A stretch of DNA of 64,000 nt from assembly GCA_019358895.1 (NCBI GenBank), contig JAHHIG010000015.1, positions 62,001 to 126,000 of the forward strand, written 5' to 3'. The first letter of the stretch is position 1. The number at the start of each line of letters is the position of its first letter. Positions 9,278 through 18,208 of the stretch are shown piece after piece. Source of the DNA: Tildeniella nuda ZEHNDER 1965/U140 (GTDB taxonomy: Bacteria > Cyanobacteriota > Cyanobacteriia > Leptolyngbyales > Leptolyngbyaceae). A program made the position numbers and the translations under genes. Under the pieces are notes generated by a model. It was given only the letters and a program-made list of their open reading frames with translations. It did no database searches and was not told the DNA's origin.

Positions 9278-11311
9278 TCATCGGCTTCTAGTACGTACAA
9301 TTTTGCCTCTTTCCGTCCTGGCTTTGGGCGCTTTTTCGGCTGCCCCATTGTGAACGATCGGCACGGTGAAGTGAAATTTGCTGCCCTGGTCTTTACCGTC
9401 CGATTCTGCCCAAATGCGTCCGCCAAGCCCGGTGACGATTTGGCGGCAGATAGCAAGACCCAGCCCGGTACCGCCTGCGGTGCGGCGTAAGGCTCCTTCT
9501 TCCTGGTAAAAGCGATCGAACACGGTTTCCAGGCGATTCGGTTCAATGCCTCGTCCCGTATCGGCGACCGTGACTTCGAGCATTTTGCCGCCGTTTTGGT
9601 GTGCCTGAATGACAACGCGTCCTTGTGGAGCGGTGAATTTGCAGGCATTGTCCAGCAGTTTTGAGAGCACTTCGACCAGCCATTCGCCGTCAGTTTGTAC
9701 AAGCGGTAATTCAGGTGGTACCTGAGCAGTAATTTCGGGCAGGTCACTGTGACGTTGACGGGTGCGGATGCTACTGAGCGCAAGGTCAACACATTCTTGT
9801 AGCGGCAGGGACTCTAAATGCCACTGCACACGACCGCTTTCGAGCTGTGACAGAGTGAGAAAATCCTGGACGAGCTTACGCATCCGTTCGGTGTCGGAAA
9901 GGGCAGATTGGAGCATAATCTGGCGCAGTTCGTGGGGCATGTCGGGTTCACTGGAAAGGCTCTCTAGACAGACCTGAATGGTTGAGAGGGGCGTGCGTAG
10001 TTCGTGTCCGGTGATGGCAATCAGGTTACTGCGGGTGAGGTCGAGCGCTGCAAGCTGTTGGTTCAGATCTTCGAGGTTGGCATAGGCTTCGGCTTGGATG
10101 AGAGCAACCCCAATTTGAGCCGCGATCGCGTCTACTAGCCCAAGCTCTGCTTCTGTCCACTCATGTAGGGTGCCACCACAGGTATGCAGCTCAACCATAC
10201 CCAGAAGCCGATTTTGATGCATCACGGGCACCATCAACCAGGAGGCGATCGTCCAGCGCTGCACCAACGATTCGGGCTGATCGTCGGTTGCTGACGATCG
10301 TGGCGGTAAAACGGTTCGCCCATCTTCTAGCACCCAGGGATTTGCCTGAGCATCGGCAAGATAGACGCTTTCCTGCTGCTCAACGACGGCTTGGAACAAG
10401 GGATTCTCTCGCAGTAGCCATTTCTGCCCGATGAGTGAATCGACAGCGGCTCCAAGAGACTCGTGCTGGATCGTGGCAGCCTCATCAGTGGCTTTGCAGC
10501 GATAGATTAAACACCGACAGCCACGTAGCGCCTGCCCTAGCTCCTGGACTGCCACTGCGAAGATTTCTTCGGGGTTCAGCGATCGCCGAATAGCGGCGGT
10601 AATCGAGTTAACCAGCCGCTCTTTGCGTTCTTTTGCCGCGATCGAGCGATACGCTTTGAGAAGTTTGTACTGTCCAGCCTGGAGATAAGTAACCAGACGC
10701 TCTGCGAACGGCTCAGGATCAGCATCGTTCGCACGAATGCCGCGATCGATCTGAAGTTGGTTTTTTGCCTGGGCAATTTTCGTGGCTAACTCTGGACGAT
10801 ACGCCACGATTCGGTCTAACAGCAGTTCTGCTGCCATGCACACAGTCTGTCGATCAAATGTCCAGATGCCCTCAAACCGTCGAGCCTGATCAGTAGCAAG
10901 CTGCATGGTTGAATCGGTTGTAGAGACGGGCACCTGCTTCTCTCGGCAAAGCAGGCAAGCGGCATAGCGGGCACCCACCACCACCAGGTGCCATTCCTGC
11001 GCTAGCGCATCTGTGGGAGCAAACGCGATCGTTTCATACTGATCAGACCGATTGGCAAAATCAGTCTCTGGCGCTGCCAGCACGTACACCTGCTCTGCCT
11101 GTTCTGAAATGCGTAAGTAGCGGTGTGCCTCCTGTCGGTAGAAGCGCTCACGTTGAAAACTTGCAATCACCAATGAGCTACCAACCCCGGCAAGCACCTG
11201 ATCTTCCATCGCGTGAGAAAGTGCAGTCAGAGAAGACTTAAAGTAAAGCTGGGTTCTAAGATTTGGCAGGGCTTGCAGCAGGTCTTCCAAAATGGAAGTG
11301 GAGTTGCTCAT
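9278..11311 (-). CDS. DICT-GAF sensor histidine kinase
   Basis: The 677-residue protein has an N-terminal DICT sensory domain (about 1-130, beginning SILEDLLQALPNLRTQLYFKS). A helical linker leads to a GAF domain (about 240-415), a HisKA domain with the phospho-acceptor in ITGHELRTPLSTIQ, and a HATPase domain with the N box DNACKFT, VADTGRGIE and GGTGLGLAI. It is soluble, without membrane segments. I chose the ATG at 11311 (MSNSTSILEDLL), because the DICT domain starts there; a longer reading from 11353 adds 14 atypical residues. The cognate response regulator is not adjacent. DICT domains occur mainly in cyanobacterial and actinobacterial signalling proteins; the ligand is unknown. Confidence 0.88.
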   Translation of the reverse strand: MSNSTSILEDLLQALPNLRTQLYFKSSLTALSHAMEDQVLAGVGSSLVIASFQRERFYRQEAHRYLRISEQAEQVYVLAAPETDFANRSDQYETIAFAPTDALAQEWHLVVVGARYAACLLCREKQVPVSTTDSTMQLATDQARRFEGIWTFDRQTVCMAAELLLDRIVAYRPELATKIAQAKNQLQIDRGIRANDADPEPFAERLVTYLQAGQYKLLKAYRSIAAKERKERLVNSITAAIRRSLNPEEIFAVAVQELGQALRGCRCLIYRCKATDEAATIQHESLGAAVDSLIGQKWLLRENPLFQAVVEQQESVYLADAQANPWVLEDGRTVLPPRSSATDDQPESLVQRWTIASWLMVPVMHQNRLLGMVELHTCGGTLHEWTEAELGLVDAIAAQIGVALIQAEAYANLEDLNQQLAALDLTRSNLIAITGHELRTPLSTIQVCLESLSSEPDMPHELRQIMLQSALSDTERMRKLVQDFLTLSQLESGRVQWHLESLPLQECVDLALSSIRTRQRHSDLPEITAQVPPELPLVQTDGEWLVEVLSKLLDNACKFTAPQGRVVIQAHQNGGKMLEVTVADTGRGIEPNRLETVFDRFYQEEGALRRTAGGTGLGLAICRQIVTGLGGRIWAESDGKDQGSKFHFTVPIVHNGAAEKAPKARTERGKIVRTRSR

Positions 11312-11632
11312 CGAGGTTAACTCTACTCGTTGATGCGGGGCAGACCTTAACAACTAGAGGTCTTGAGCGCTGATCGCGCGTTACTTTGTCATGATTAGTG
11401 GCTTTGCTTAAGCCCTAATCGAGTTTGAACCGGATACGCTCCCACTATACGGGGATTAACTCACTATATCGTCTCATCTTTGACAGAGGAGCGATCGCCC
11501 AATTTTGATTCAGGTCTTTTGCTCTCGTCTGTCTCGTATAAGGTTTCGGTTTCCGTCATCGGTCAAGCCAACAGACGAAGGCGCTATTGTGTTTAAGGCG
11601 GAGAGAGGCTAGAGCGGAGAGAGGCTAGAGAC
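11312..11632. other. Divergent intergenic region
   Basis: About 320 bp separate the kinase from the LpxB-like gene and must hold both promoters. The only structure I see is a direct repeat of GCGGAGAGAGGCTAGA near 11598-11630, just before the GTG start. No RNA gene is recognisable. Confidence 0.4.
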
Positions 11633-13021
11633 GTGCATCACCCTGTTGATATTCTGATTTTGTCCAACGGTCCAGGTGAACTGGCAACCTGGGTCAAGCC
11701 TGTGGTAAGAGCGCTGCGCCAGCAACTGGGCGACGATCGCGGTCAGGTAAGGCTTTCGGTTGTGCTTTCACCCTGCACAAATGCGAGTGGACGAGAAGCC
11801 GCGATCGCCCGTGGCTACCCAGAAGTCGATCGCGTCCAGGGGGCAGAGCACTTCTTTCCCTTCCTTCTGTGGGGTAAAACGGCGGCACAGTGGGATTGGC
11901 GATCGCATGGCGTGGTTCTCTTTCTCGGTGGCGACCAATTTTTTCCAGTGCTAATTGGCAAACGGTTGGGCTATCGTACCGTGATCTACGCCGAATGGGA
12001 TGCCCGTTGGTACCGTTGGATCGATCGCTTCGGTGTCATGAACGACAATATTCTCACCCGTGCGCCTCAAAAGTACGCCCACAAATTTACCGTCGTTGGC
12101 GATCTGATGGCAGAAGCGGGACGCTGGAAGAGAGGGGCAATGGGGGCTTGGGAGGAGGGGGGAGCAAGGGTAACAGAACCAGGGAGCAGGGAGAATCTCT
12201 CACTCCACCACGAAGCGGAAACAAGCGCTGCTCTTCATTCTTTCTCCCCTGCCCCGCTGCCTCCCCTACCTCTTTTCCCCGCTGCTCCCCTCATCGGTCT
12301 CCTCCCCGGCTCTAAACCCGCCAAGCTCTCGCTGGGTGTGCCGTTGTGTTTGGCGATCGCAGAACACATCCATGCGGCTCATCCGTCTGCACGCTTTGTG
12401 ATTCCCGTGGCACCTGGTCTGGAGTTGGCAACGCTCGCTACGTTTGCTGACCCTGCGTCGAATGGAGCGATCGATCAACTGGGCTGGGCGGCAGCTACGT
12501 TGGTTTTGCCGGACTTACCAGACGATCGCCCGTTTCTCAAAACTCGCTCAGGGCTGCGGGTCGAGCTATGGACACAGGCTCCTGCTTATGACTTACTCTC
12601 TCAATGCAGCCTTTGCTTAACAACAGTTGGTGCTAATACGGCTGAATTAGGAGCGCTGACGATACCTATGTTGGTGCTTCTACCGCTTCAGCAGATCGAT
12701 CGCATTGTTACCTGGGACGGCATACCGGGGCTACTGGCGAGTCTACCTATCGTTGGAGGACGCGTTGCCAGACTCATGACGCATCTGGCGCTGAAACGGC
12801 TAGGACGGCTGGCATGGCCCAACATTTGGGCAAAGGCTGAGATCGTGCCCGAACTGGCTGGTAATTTAGAGCCAGCAACTGTTGCCGCGATCGTTCTCGA
12901 CTTGCTTGACCATCCGGATAAGCTGGAGCAAATGCAGACCAACCTCCGTCAGGTGCGCGGTCAACCCGGTGCCGCCTCAAAATTGGCGCAGTTAGTAGTC
13001 GAAATGCTGCGAGAAGAATAG
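11633..13021 (+). CDS. LpxB-like (lipid-A-disaccharide synthase-related) glycosyltransferase
   Basis: The 462-residue protein belongs to the cyanobacterial family related to lipid-A-disaccharide synthase, a GT-B fold. It begins at a GTG (VHHPVDILILSNGPGELATWVKPV). The N-terminal domain includes FLGGDQFFPVLIGKRLGYRTVIYAEWDARW, and the C-terminal domain includes LLPGSKPAKLSLGVPLCLAIAEH and SLCLTTVGANTAELGALTIPMLVLLPLQQ. Its substrate is unknown; it is distinct from canonical LpxB. Between the two domains (about residues 166-220, nt 12124-12300) is a low-complexity stretch rich in Gly/Glu and then Pro/Ser, encoded by repeat-like DNA such as GGGGAGGAGGGGGG. It looks like an in-frame insertion. 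Confidence 0.82.
   Translation: MHHPVDILILSNGPGELATWVKPVVRALRQQLGDDRGQVRLSVVLSPCTNASGREAAIARGYPEVDRVQGAEHFFPFLLWGKTAAQWDWRSHGVVLFLGGDQFFPVLIGKRLGYRTVIYAEWDARWYRWIDRFGVMNDNILTRAPQKYAHKFTVVGDLMAEAGRWKRGAMGAWEEGGARVTEPGSRENLSLHHEAETSAALHSFSPAPLPPLPLFPAAPLIGLLPGSKPAKLSLGVPLCLAIAEHIHAAHPSARFVIPVAPGLELATLATFADPASNGAIDQLGWAAATLVLPDLPDDRPFLKTRSGLRVELWTQAPAYDLLSQCSLCLTTVGANTAELGALTIPMLVLLPLQQIDRIVTWDGIPGLLASLPIVGGRVARLMTHLALKRLGRLAWPNIWAKAEIVPELAGNLEPATVAAIVLDLLDHPDKLEQMQTNLRQVRGQPGAASKLAQLVVEMLREE
12124..12300. repeat. In-frame repeat insertion inside the LpxB-like gene
   Basis: Purine-rich units (GGGGCAATGGGGGCTTGGG, GGAGGAGGGG) turn into pyrimidine-rich units (CCCCGCTGCCTCCCC, CCTCTTTTCCCC) with no loss of frame. 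The base composition differs sharply from the flanking gene. The encoded segment falls between the two Rossmann-like halves, where an extra loop can be tolerated. Confidence 0.6.
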
Positions 13022-13033
13022 CCCGAACGTTAA

Positions 13034-13098
13034 GGAGTGTAGCTGTTAGCGGTCAGCAGTCAGCGGTCAGCAAAAAGCTGATCTAAATCAACAAGCTC
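13034..13098 (-). repeat. Composite hairpin repeat element, copy G
   Basis: In reverse orientation it reads GAGAGCTTGTTGATTTAGATCAG, then CAGCTTTTTGCTGACC, further (CTGACYG) heptamers and a right end CAGCTACA. It sits between the LpxB-like gene and the kinase gene, which converge on it. Confidence 0.65.
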
Positions 13099-13120
13099 TC
13101 AATTTAAGTGCCTCATGACA

Positions 13121-15097
13121 TCAAAAAACCTCAAGCGCGATCGCGTAGCCTCCCGTCTGGCTAGTAGACACTTCAATAATGTAGTCACCCTCTTGTGGCA
13201 AGCGTCCCTGCCAGTTCGTACTCGTCGCACTACTGCCAACGCGTTGACCGTTGGGAGCGATCGCACTAAAACTCACGCCGCCCTGTAGAACTTTCACGCC
13301 TAGCATTTGTCCTCGCTTGGCTTGCAGCAGATAGCGTTGAATTTGGTTCGGTTCAAGCTGCCCTGTGACTGTGGTGCCAGTCGTCCCCGGTGCAAACGCA
13401 ACCCGCTGAATTTGTGCTTGCGTTGAGGGTGCGATCGGCGTGATGGCAACCTCTAATGTATAAGCACCCGCCCCAGAAACCTGAATCGTGTAGCGATCGT
13501 CGGCAGGCAGTTGTCCCGTCCAACTACGTGTTTGGTAAGATGCAGCGTCGATCGCCTCCTGGTTCGATCTCAGCACATTCATGACCGCATCAGCACCCTG
13601 GAGCGTTACCGTCATGATTTGCCCTTGTGCTGCTTGCAAAACATAAGGCTGCATCTCAGTTGGTTGCAACGTTCCTTGCAGTTTTGTCGCCACACGACCA
13701 CGAGCAAATTGAATGCGTTGAGGTGGTCTACTGGTTCTAGTTGGCGTATTGCTATCGGTCTCTGTGGACTCAGACGGCGGTTTGATCGCTAAATTTGAGC
13801 CGTTGATGCCTGGAGAATCAATGATACGGGAGGCTTCCGACTGCGGTAATTTGGCACCTGACACCCAAACTTCGCCAGTGCTGTCGGGTGCTGTCATCCA
13901 TACTTGCCAGACGATCGGCAATGCCACGCCCAAACCTGCCAGCACCGTCGCCGCGATGCCAGCCCGTACACGTCCTCCCCGCTTTGCCCAGGGCTGCCCA
14001 TCATGGCTTCTATCAGGTGTACCAGAGCTGTGAGCATCTCTGACCGCGTTGGGCGAAGACGTATAGACGACAGCAGGTTGAGTTGATGGCGCTGAACGAG
14101 CAGGCAGTGGCTGCAAGAAATTCACGATCGCGGGCTGACTGTTGGTTTGTGATCCATACGCTTCCGATCCATACGCTTCTGATCCATGAGATGAGGGCGA
14201 TCGCAACAGCGTACTCTCTAATGGCGCAGCTCCAAACGAGTGGAGATCTTGCAAAACCTCGTTCGCTGCCTGATAGCGATCGCCGGGATACACCGCCAGC
14301 ATTCGCCGAAGTACCATTGCCAGTTCATCGCCAATCCTGGCGTGCGGCTCCCAATTCCAGGTGAGTGTCCGGCTGTCAAGCAGTGTTTGTGGCTCTCGAC
14401 CCGTCAGCAGCACTAGCGCTGTTGCCGCTAACGCGTAGAGATCGCTATTGGGATACACCTTGCCTGTTTGGAGTTGCTCAGGTGGAGCATAGCCTACCTT
14501 ACCAACCCGTGTCGGCGTGGAGATTAGGGGCCAGTGGCTGGTTGCTTCTTTCACCGCACCGAAGTCAATCAGTACGGGTAAGCCAGCGTCAGGTACAGGA
14601 CGTGTTGGCTCTAGCTGCGTCGCTGCCTGCGTTTGCAGAATCACATTTTCGGGTGAAATATCGCGGTGAATGATGCCCTGGCTGTGAATGCAGGCAAGGA
14701 CAGGCAGCAGGTGGTTGAGAAAGTGCAAGACTTCGGCTTCCGAAAAGGTTTGCCCTTTTTGCTTGCGATCGCTCAATAACTGACGATAGGTTTGTCCATC
14801 GACAAAGTCCTGTACTAAAAAGAAGCGTTGCTCATCCTCAAACGCAGCCCAAAAGCGCGGAATCTGAGGGTGTTGAATTTGATACAGTGTGCTGGCTTCG
14901 CGGTGAAAGAGAATTTTTGCTTTTTCAATCAGCGTGCCGTCGTGATACGGAACAATAAATTCCTTAAGGACGCAGGGTTCGTTGAAGCGCTCCTGATCTA
15001 AAGCCAGATATGTGCGACCGAACCCGCCCTGACCAAGAACCTGCTGAATGAGGTACCGCTGGCGCAGCACCGTTCCTGATGGAAGAGGGGGCACCAT
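13121..15097 (-). CDS. Membrane-anchored Ser/Thr protein kinase with C-terminal sensor-like repeats
   Basis: Residues 1-285 form a Hanks-type kinase: Gly loop GQGGFGRTY (22-30), ATP-binding K45, catalytic loop HRDISPEN (144-151), and DFG at 178-180. A flexible region with a short SEAYG duplication leads to one membrane segment (about 385-408). The exported part has two tandem beta domains of about 90 residues, each with a pattern of L-x-P-x-Q-x-Y-x-L-Q-A-x-x-G-Q and W-x-G-x-L-P, similar to PPC-type (pre-peptidase C-terminal) repeats. The lysine usual in HRDxKPxN is serine here. Activity is still plausible, since Asp146 and the other motifs remain. It probably senses an extracytoplasmic signal. 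Confidence 0.88.
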   Translation of the reverse strand: MVPPLPSGTVLRQRYLIQQVLGQGGFGRTYLALDQERFNEPCVLKEFIVPYHDGTLIEKAKILFHREASTLYQIQHPQIPRFWAAFEDEQRFFLVQDFVDGQTYRQLLSDRKQKGQTFSEAEVLHFLNHLLPVLACIHSQGIIHRDISPENVILQTQAATQLEPTRPVPDAGLPVLIDFGAVKEATSHWPLISTPTRVGKVGYAPPEQLQTGKVYPNSDLYALAATALVLLTGREPQTLLDSRTLTWNWEPHARIGDELAMVLRRMLAVYPGDRYQAANEVLQDLHSFGAAPLESTLLRSPSSHGSEAYGSEAYGSQTNSQPAIVNFLQPLPARSAPSTQPAVVYTSSPNAVRDAHSSGTPDRSHDGQPWAKRGGRVRAGIAATVLAGLGVALPIVWQVWMTAPDSTGEVWVSGAKLPQSEASRIIDSPGINGSNLAIKPPSESTETDSNTPTRTSRPPQRIQFARGRVATKLQGTLQPTEMQPYVLQAAQGQIMTVTLQGADAVMNVLRSNQEAIDAASYQTRSWTGQLPADDRYTIQVSGAGAYTLEVAITPIAPSTQAQIQRVAFAPGTTGTTVTGQLEPNQIQRYLLQAKRGQMLGVKVLQGGVSFSAIAPNGQRVGSSATSTNWQGRLPQEGDYIIEVSTSQTGGYAIALEVF

Positions 15098-15269
15098 GTT
15101 TTGTTTTGTTGAGAGCTAAACCACAAAGGGACAACTTCCCTATCATCGTTATTGTGGCTTGCTCTGCCAAGTCTTCCCTATGGTGTCTCACCCCTCAGTA
15201 GGCATGTGAGGGCGATCGTTAGATCTCACTACTTCATCGTGTGCGATCGCTGCATCCATCTAGCTAACG

Positions 15270-15986
15270 CTACAACCCACCAAACCACTCATAGCCAAAG
15301 TCCTCCCAGTAGCCTTTTGTGGGCATCAAGTTGCTCAAAAAGGTAATCTGAGTGACCCATTTGCTTTGTTTATAGCCCAGCTTGATGGGTGATGCCAGCC
15401 TCAAGGGTGCGCCATTGTCGGCTGATAACGGTTGTCCATTACGCTGATATGCCATCAGGGTTTGAGGATGCACGGCTGAGGCAAGATCCCAACTCTCGTA
15501 GTACCCATCTGCCGATTTGAAGTAGACGTAGCGAACATCGGCTTTGGGTTGTACCAGCGTGACCAAATCTCGTAAACGCACCCCATTCCATTGAACGATC
15601 GCCGCCCAACCTTCAACACAGACATGGCGAATGTTCATAGATGTGAGCGGCATTTTTTGTAGGTCTGGCAGGCTCAACTGCATGGGGTTACTGATTTCAC
15701 CGTCGATCGTCAGTCGAAACGCTGCCGGATCAATATTGGGCGTGAAGTCAAACGTGTTGATCAAAAGCTTTTCGGCTGGATCAATGGCATTTGCGGCAAA
15801 CTCTGGCACGGGTTTCTGCGACAGCATCAGTGCTTCAACCCGCTGATTCAAAGGCTCCGAGAATTGACCAACCTGTTCTGCAAACAACGACGATGCACAA
15901 CCATTCAGCAGCAGCCCTGCGCCAGACAGCCCAGACCATTGCAGCAGACGACGACGCGAAAGGGTGCGTTTGGGGAGAATCAGCAT
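15270..15986 (-). CDS. MsrP/YedY-like molybdopterin oxidoreductase
   Basis: This is a sulfite-oxidase-superfamily protein like the periplasmic methionine-sulfoxide reductase MsrP (YedY). The N-terminus has a twin-arginine signal (SRRRLLQWSG) that ends in a lipobox-like LLLNGC, so it may be a Tat-exported lipoprotein (C30). The predicted molybdenum ligand is C123 in IRHVCVEGW. Downstream blocks GVRLRDLV, SWDLASAV and GAPLRLASPIKLGYKQSKWV are typical. The 238-residue length is shorter than E. coli MsrP. It lies 121 bp downstream of the cytochrome gene, separated by repeat DNA. The family includes members acting on other S- or N-oxides, so the substrate is inferred from the neighbours. Confidence 0.85.
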   Translation of the reverse strand: MLILPKRTLSRRRLLQWSGLSGAGLLLNGCASSLFAEQVGQFSEPLNQRVEALMLSQKPVPEFAANAIDPAEKLLINTFDFTPNIDPAAFRLTIDGEISNPMQLSLPDLQKMPLTSMNIRHVCVEGWAAIVQWNGVRLRDLVTLVQPKADVRYVYFKSADGYYESWDLASAVHPQTLMAYQRNGQPLSADNGAPLRLASPIKLGYKQSKWVTQITFLSNLMPTKGYWEDFGYEWFGGL

Positions 15987-16107
<121 letters not shown>

Positions 16108-16710
16108 CTACACGAACATTGATTTCACTAAGCGCACCGTACCGACTCTAAGCACAAGGAGCGAATGTACGAAGGTGAAGAGAAGCACAGTGGGAACGGT
16201 GATGAAGTGAATGGTGCGAAGCGTTTGCCAGTTGCCAAAAAGCGCGGCTAGCCAGTGCAATTGGACGGGTTTGTACATGGCAAGACCGCTGGCGATCGCC
16301 AACAGCAAAATCGGAATAATGGCGGTATACACCAGCCGATGCCACGCATAGGTTTTACGCTTTTCATTCTGGCTGACCTGCACGGCTTTCAGATCATTGC
16401 TACTAGCGAAGCGATGCTGCCAGCGACGAGTGATGAAGACATACAGCCCGTAGCCGAGCAAATTTAATGCGTAGAGCCACATGATGGCGAAATGCCAGTC
16501 TCGCCCTTCTGCCAAACCACCGCCGATGACGAGAACGCTGGGAAAATGCCAGCCCGCCCGCCCGCCAAACACGGGATTGGCGTTGTAAATTCGCAGTCCG
16601 CTGGTGATCATCAGCAGGAGTGTGATGATATTGATCCAGTGAAACGCTTTGGCAGCGATCGCTTGACTGGGCGTTTTGGGCTTACGTTTAGCGGGAACAG
16701 AGGCAGTCAT
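16108..16710 (-). CDS. Cytochrome b561-like membrane protein, partner of the MsrP-like enzyme
   Basis: The 200-residue protein has four predicted membrane helices (about 20-42, 74-95, 129-147 and 168-186). Histidines that could bind heme lie in or near them: AFHWINII, WHFAIMWLY, AWHRLVYTA, and IHFITVPTVLLFTFVHSLL. This fits the cytochrome b/b6-domain family that delivers quinol electrons to periplasmic oxidoreductases. MsrQ is the usual MsrP partner but belongs to a different six-helix family. The stop is 121 bp before the MsrP-like gene, and the start is 18 bp after msrA. Confidence 0.8.
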   Translation of the reverse strand: MTASVPAKRKPKTPSQAIAAKAFHWINIITLLLMITSGLRIYNANPVFGGRAGWHFPSVLVIGGGLAEGRDWHFAIMWLYALNLLGYGLYVFITRRWQHRFASSNDLKAVQVSQNEKRKTYAWHRLVYTAIIPILLLAIASGLAMYKPVQLHWLAALFGNWQTLRTIHFITVPTVLLFTFVHSLLVLRVGTVRLVKSMFV

Positions 16711-16728
16711 AGGGCAACCAATGAGGAC

Positions 16729-17457
16729 TTAATTTTTGTAAAGGGTAGCGAACTGTCCTTTAAGCTGCTTGAGCTTTGGCAGGTCGTGGATGACGACGTA
16801 AGGATAGTTCGGGTTGTTCGCAATGAAATTCTGGTGTTCCGCTTCAGCCGGATAGAAATCGTTCAACGGTGTGAGTTGAGTCACGATCGGCTGATTGAAC
16901 GTGTGTGCTGCATTCAACTGGTCGATATACGCTTGTGCAACCTGCTTCTGCGCATTGTTAGCAAAAAAGATGGCTGAGCGATACTGTGTCCCTGAGTCGG
17001 GACCTTGCCGATTTAACTGTGTGGGATCGTGCGCGACTGCAAAATAGATTTTGAGCAGTTGACCATAGGAAATCTGCGCCGGATCGTAAGTGACTTTCAC
17101 AGCTTCTGCATGACCCGTTTGCCCAAAGCTGACTAATCCGTAATGAGCAGTCTCTGCACTGCCGCCCGAAAAACCAGACACGACATCAGAGACCCCTTTG
17201 AGATGCTCAAAAACCGCTTCTACGCCCCAATAACAGCCTCCAGCAAAAACTGCTGTCTGCATTCCTTTAGCTTGCCCAGTTGAGATGTCAGTAGCCGGAT
17301 CAGGGAAAACTTTACTCACTACAGCCGATGAAGTATTGGCAGCAGACTGAGAAAGCTTGAGGTAGAAGCCCACGCCTACAAGCGATAGCGCGACCAACGA
17401 AAGAATCGACAGCTTACGTAGGGAGCGGAGAACAGGATTGAAACTAGACCTTGACAT
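16729..17457 (-). CDS. msrA: Membrane-anchored peptide methionine (S)-S-oxide reductase
   Basis: MsrA reduces the S epimer of methionine sulfoxide. The catalytic motif is GGCYWGVEAVFEHLKGV with C75, followed by QTGHAEAVKVTYDP and GTQYRSAIFF. Residues 14-34 are a hydrophobic signal-anchor, so the enzyme should face the periplasm or lumen, unlike usual cytoplasmic MsrA. C75 is the only cysteine in the protein, so there is no resolving cysteine. An external thiol must regenerate it, and the thioredoxin-like gene two positions upstream is the obvious candidate. It is spaced 45 bp from the ccdA-like gene and 18 bp from the cytochrome gene. Confidence 0.93.
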   Translation of the reverse strand: MSRSSFNPVLRSLRKLSILSLVALSLVGVGFYLKLSQSAANTSSAVVSKVFPDPATDISTGQAKGMQTAVFAGGCYWGVEAVFEHLKGVSDVVSGFSGGSAETAHYGLVSFGQTGHAEAVKVTYDPAQISYGQLLKIYFAVAHDPTQLNRQGPDSGTQYRSAIFFANNAQKQVAQAYIDQLNAAHTFNQPIVTQLTPLNDFYPAEAEHQNFIANNPNYPYVVIHDLPKLKQLKGQFATLYKN

Positions 17458-17502
17458 GGATCGCGTTGTCCTATGGTGATTACAGTTCTAATGACAGTGC
17501 GC

Positions 17503-18195
17503 TTAAAGCGGGAGAGCGGGAAAGAATGGTGCAAGCCAGAGCTGAATTTGGACATCCCAACCGAGCAAAATGGCGATCGCGGTGACAACGAGCATCACAC
17601 CACCAACTCGCTGCAAGGTCGCGCTATGGGAACGTAAACGAAGCAATCGTCGGCTGAAGGCACGTCCACCATACGCGATCGCGAGCAGTGGCAAAGCAGC
17701 ACCCACGCCATAGGTGACTAACAGCCCAAAGGCACTGATTACATTATGATTCACGGCTGCTAGAACTAAAATGCTGCCCAGCACAGGACCAGCGCAGGGA
17801 GTCCACAATAGTCCCAGTTGCGTGCCTAGCCAGAATTCGCCCGTCAGCCCAATACGGGGTGATTCTTTTGTCCAATGGTGGATCGGAAGATCGCTAAACA
17901 GCTTGTAGCCCCAGTCTGGAAACACTGCCAGCAGTCCCAACAGCAATAGAATGACGATCGCGCCATACCGCAACCCATTCGCGAGTCCCGTAAACCAACT
18001 AGCCGTGATGCCCAATAAGCTACCTGCCACGGCAAATCCACTGATCAGTCCAACCACAAGCGCGATCGGACCATACTTGTGCGACTGGAGCGATCGTCCG
18101 ACCAGCAATGGCAGAATAGGTAAAACACAGGGCGAAAGCACTGTCAGCATCCCGCCTAGAAACGCAAGCCCTGTTGATAATGTGGAAGTTGGCAT
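17503..18195 (-). CDS. CcdA/DsbD-type transmembrane electron transporter
   Basis: The 230-residue polytopic protein has about six membrane helices. It carries the two conserved cysteines of the family, in LSPCVLPILPLL near residue 23 and TPCAGPVLGS near residue 132. Proteins of this type move reducing equivalents from cytoplasmic thioredoxin across the membrane to periplasmic thiol proteins. Here the likely acceptor is the thioredoxin-like protein encoded 13 bp upstream, and the final user is the membrane-anchored MsrA. A role in cytochrome c maturation is the alternative, but no ccs genes are nearby. Confidence 0.87.
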   Translation of the reverse strand: MPTSTLSTGLAFLGGMLTVLSPCVLPILPLLVGRSLQSHKYGPIALVVGLISGFAVAGSLLGITASWFTGLANGLRYGAIVILLLLGLLAVFPDWGYKLFSDLPIHHWTKESPRIGLTGEFWLGTQLGLLWTPCAGPVLGSILVLAAVNHNVISAFGLLVTYGVGAALPLLAIAYGGRAFSRRLLRLRSHSATLQRVGGVMLVVTAIAILLGWDVQIQLWLAPFFPALPL

Positions 18196-18208
18196 TGGTT
18201 AGATTTCC

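Noticed and set aside
11354-11480. Possible tRNA-like stretch with GTTTGAACCGG
   Set aside because: No acceptor, D or anticodon stems could be drawn around it.
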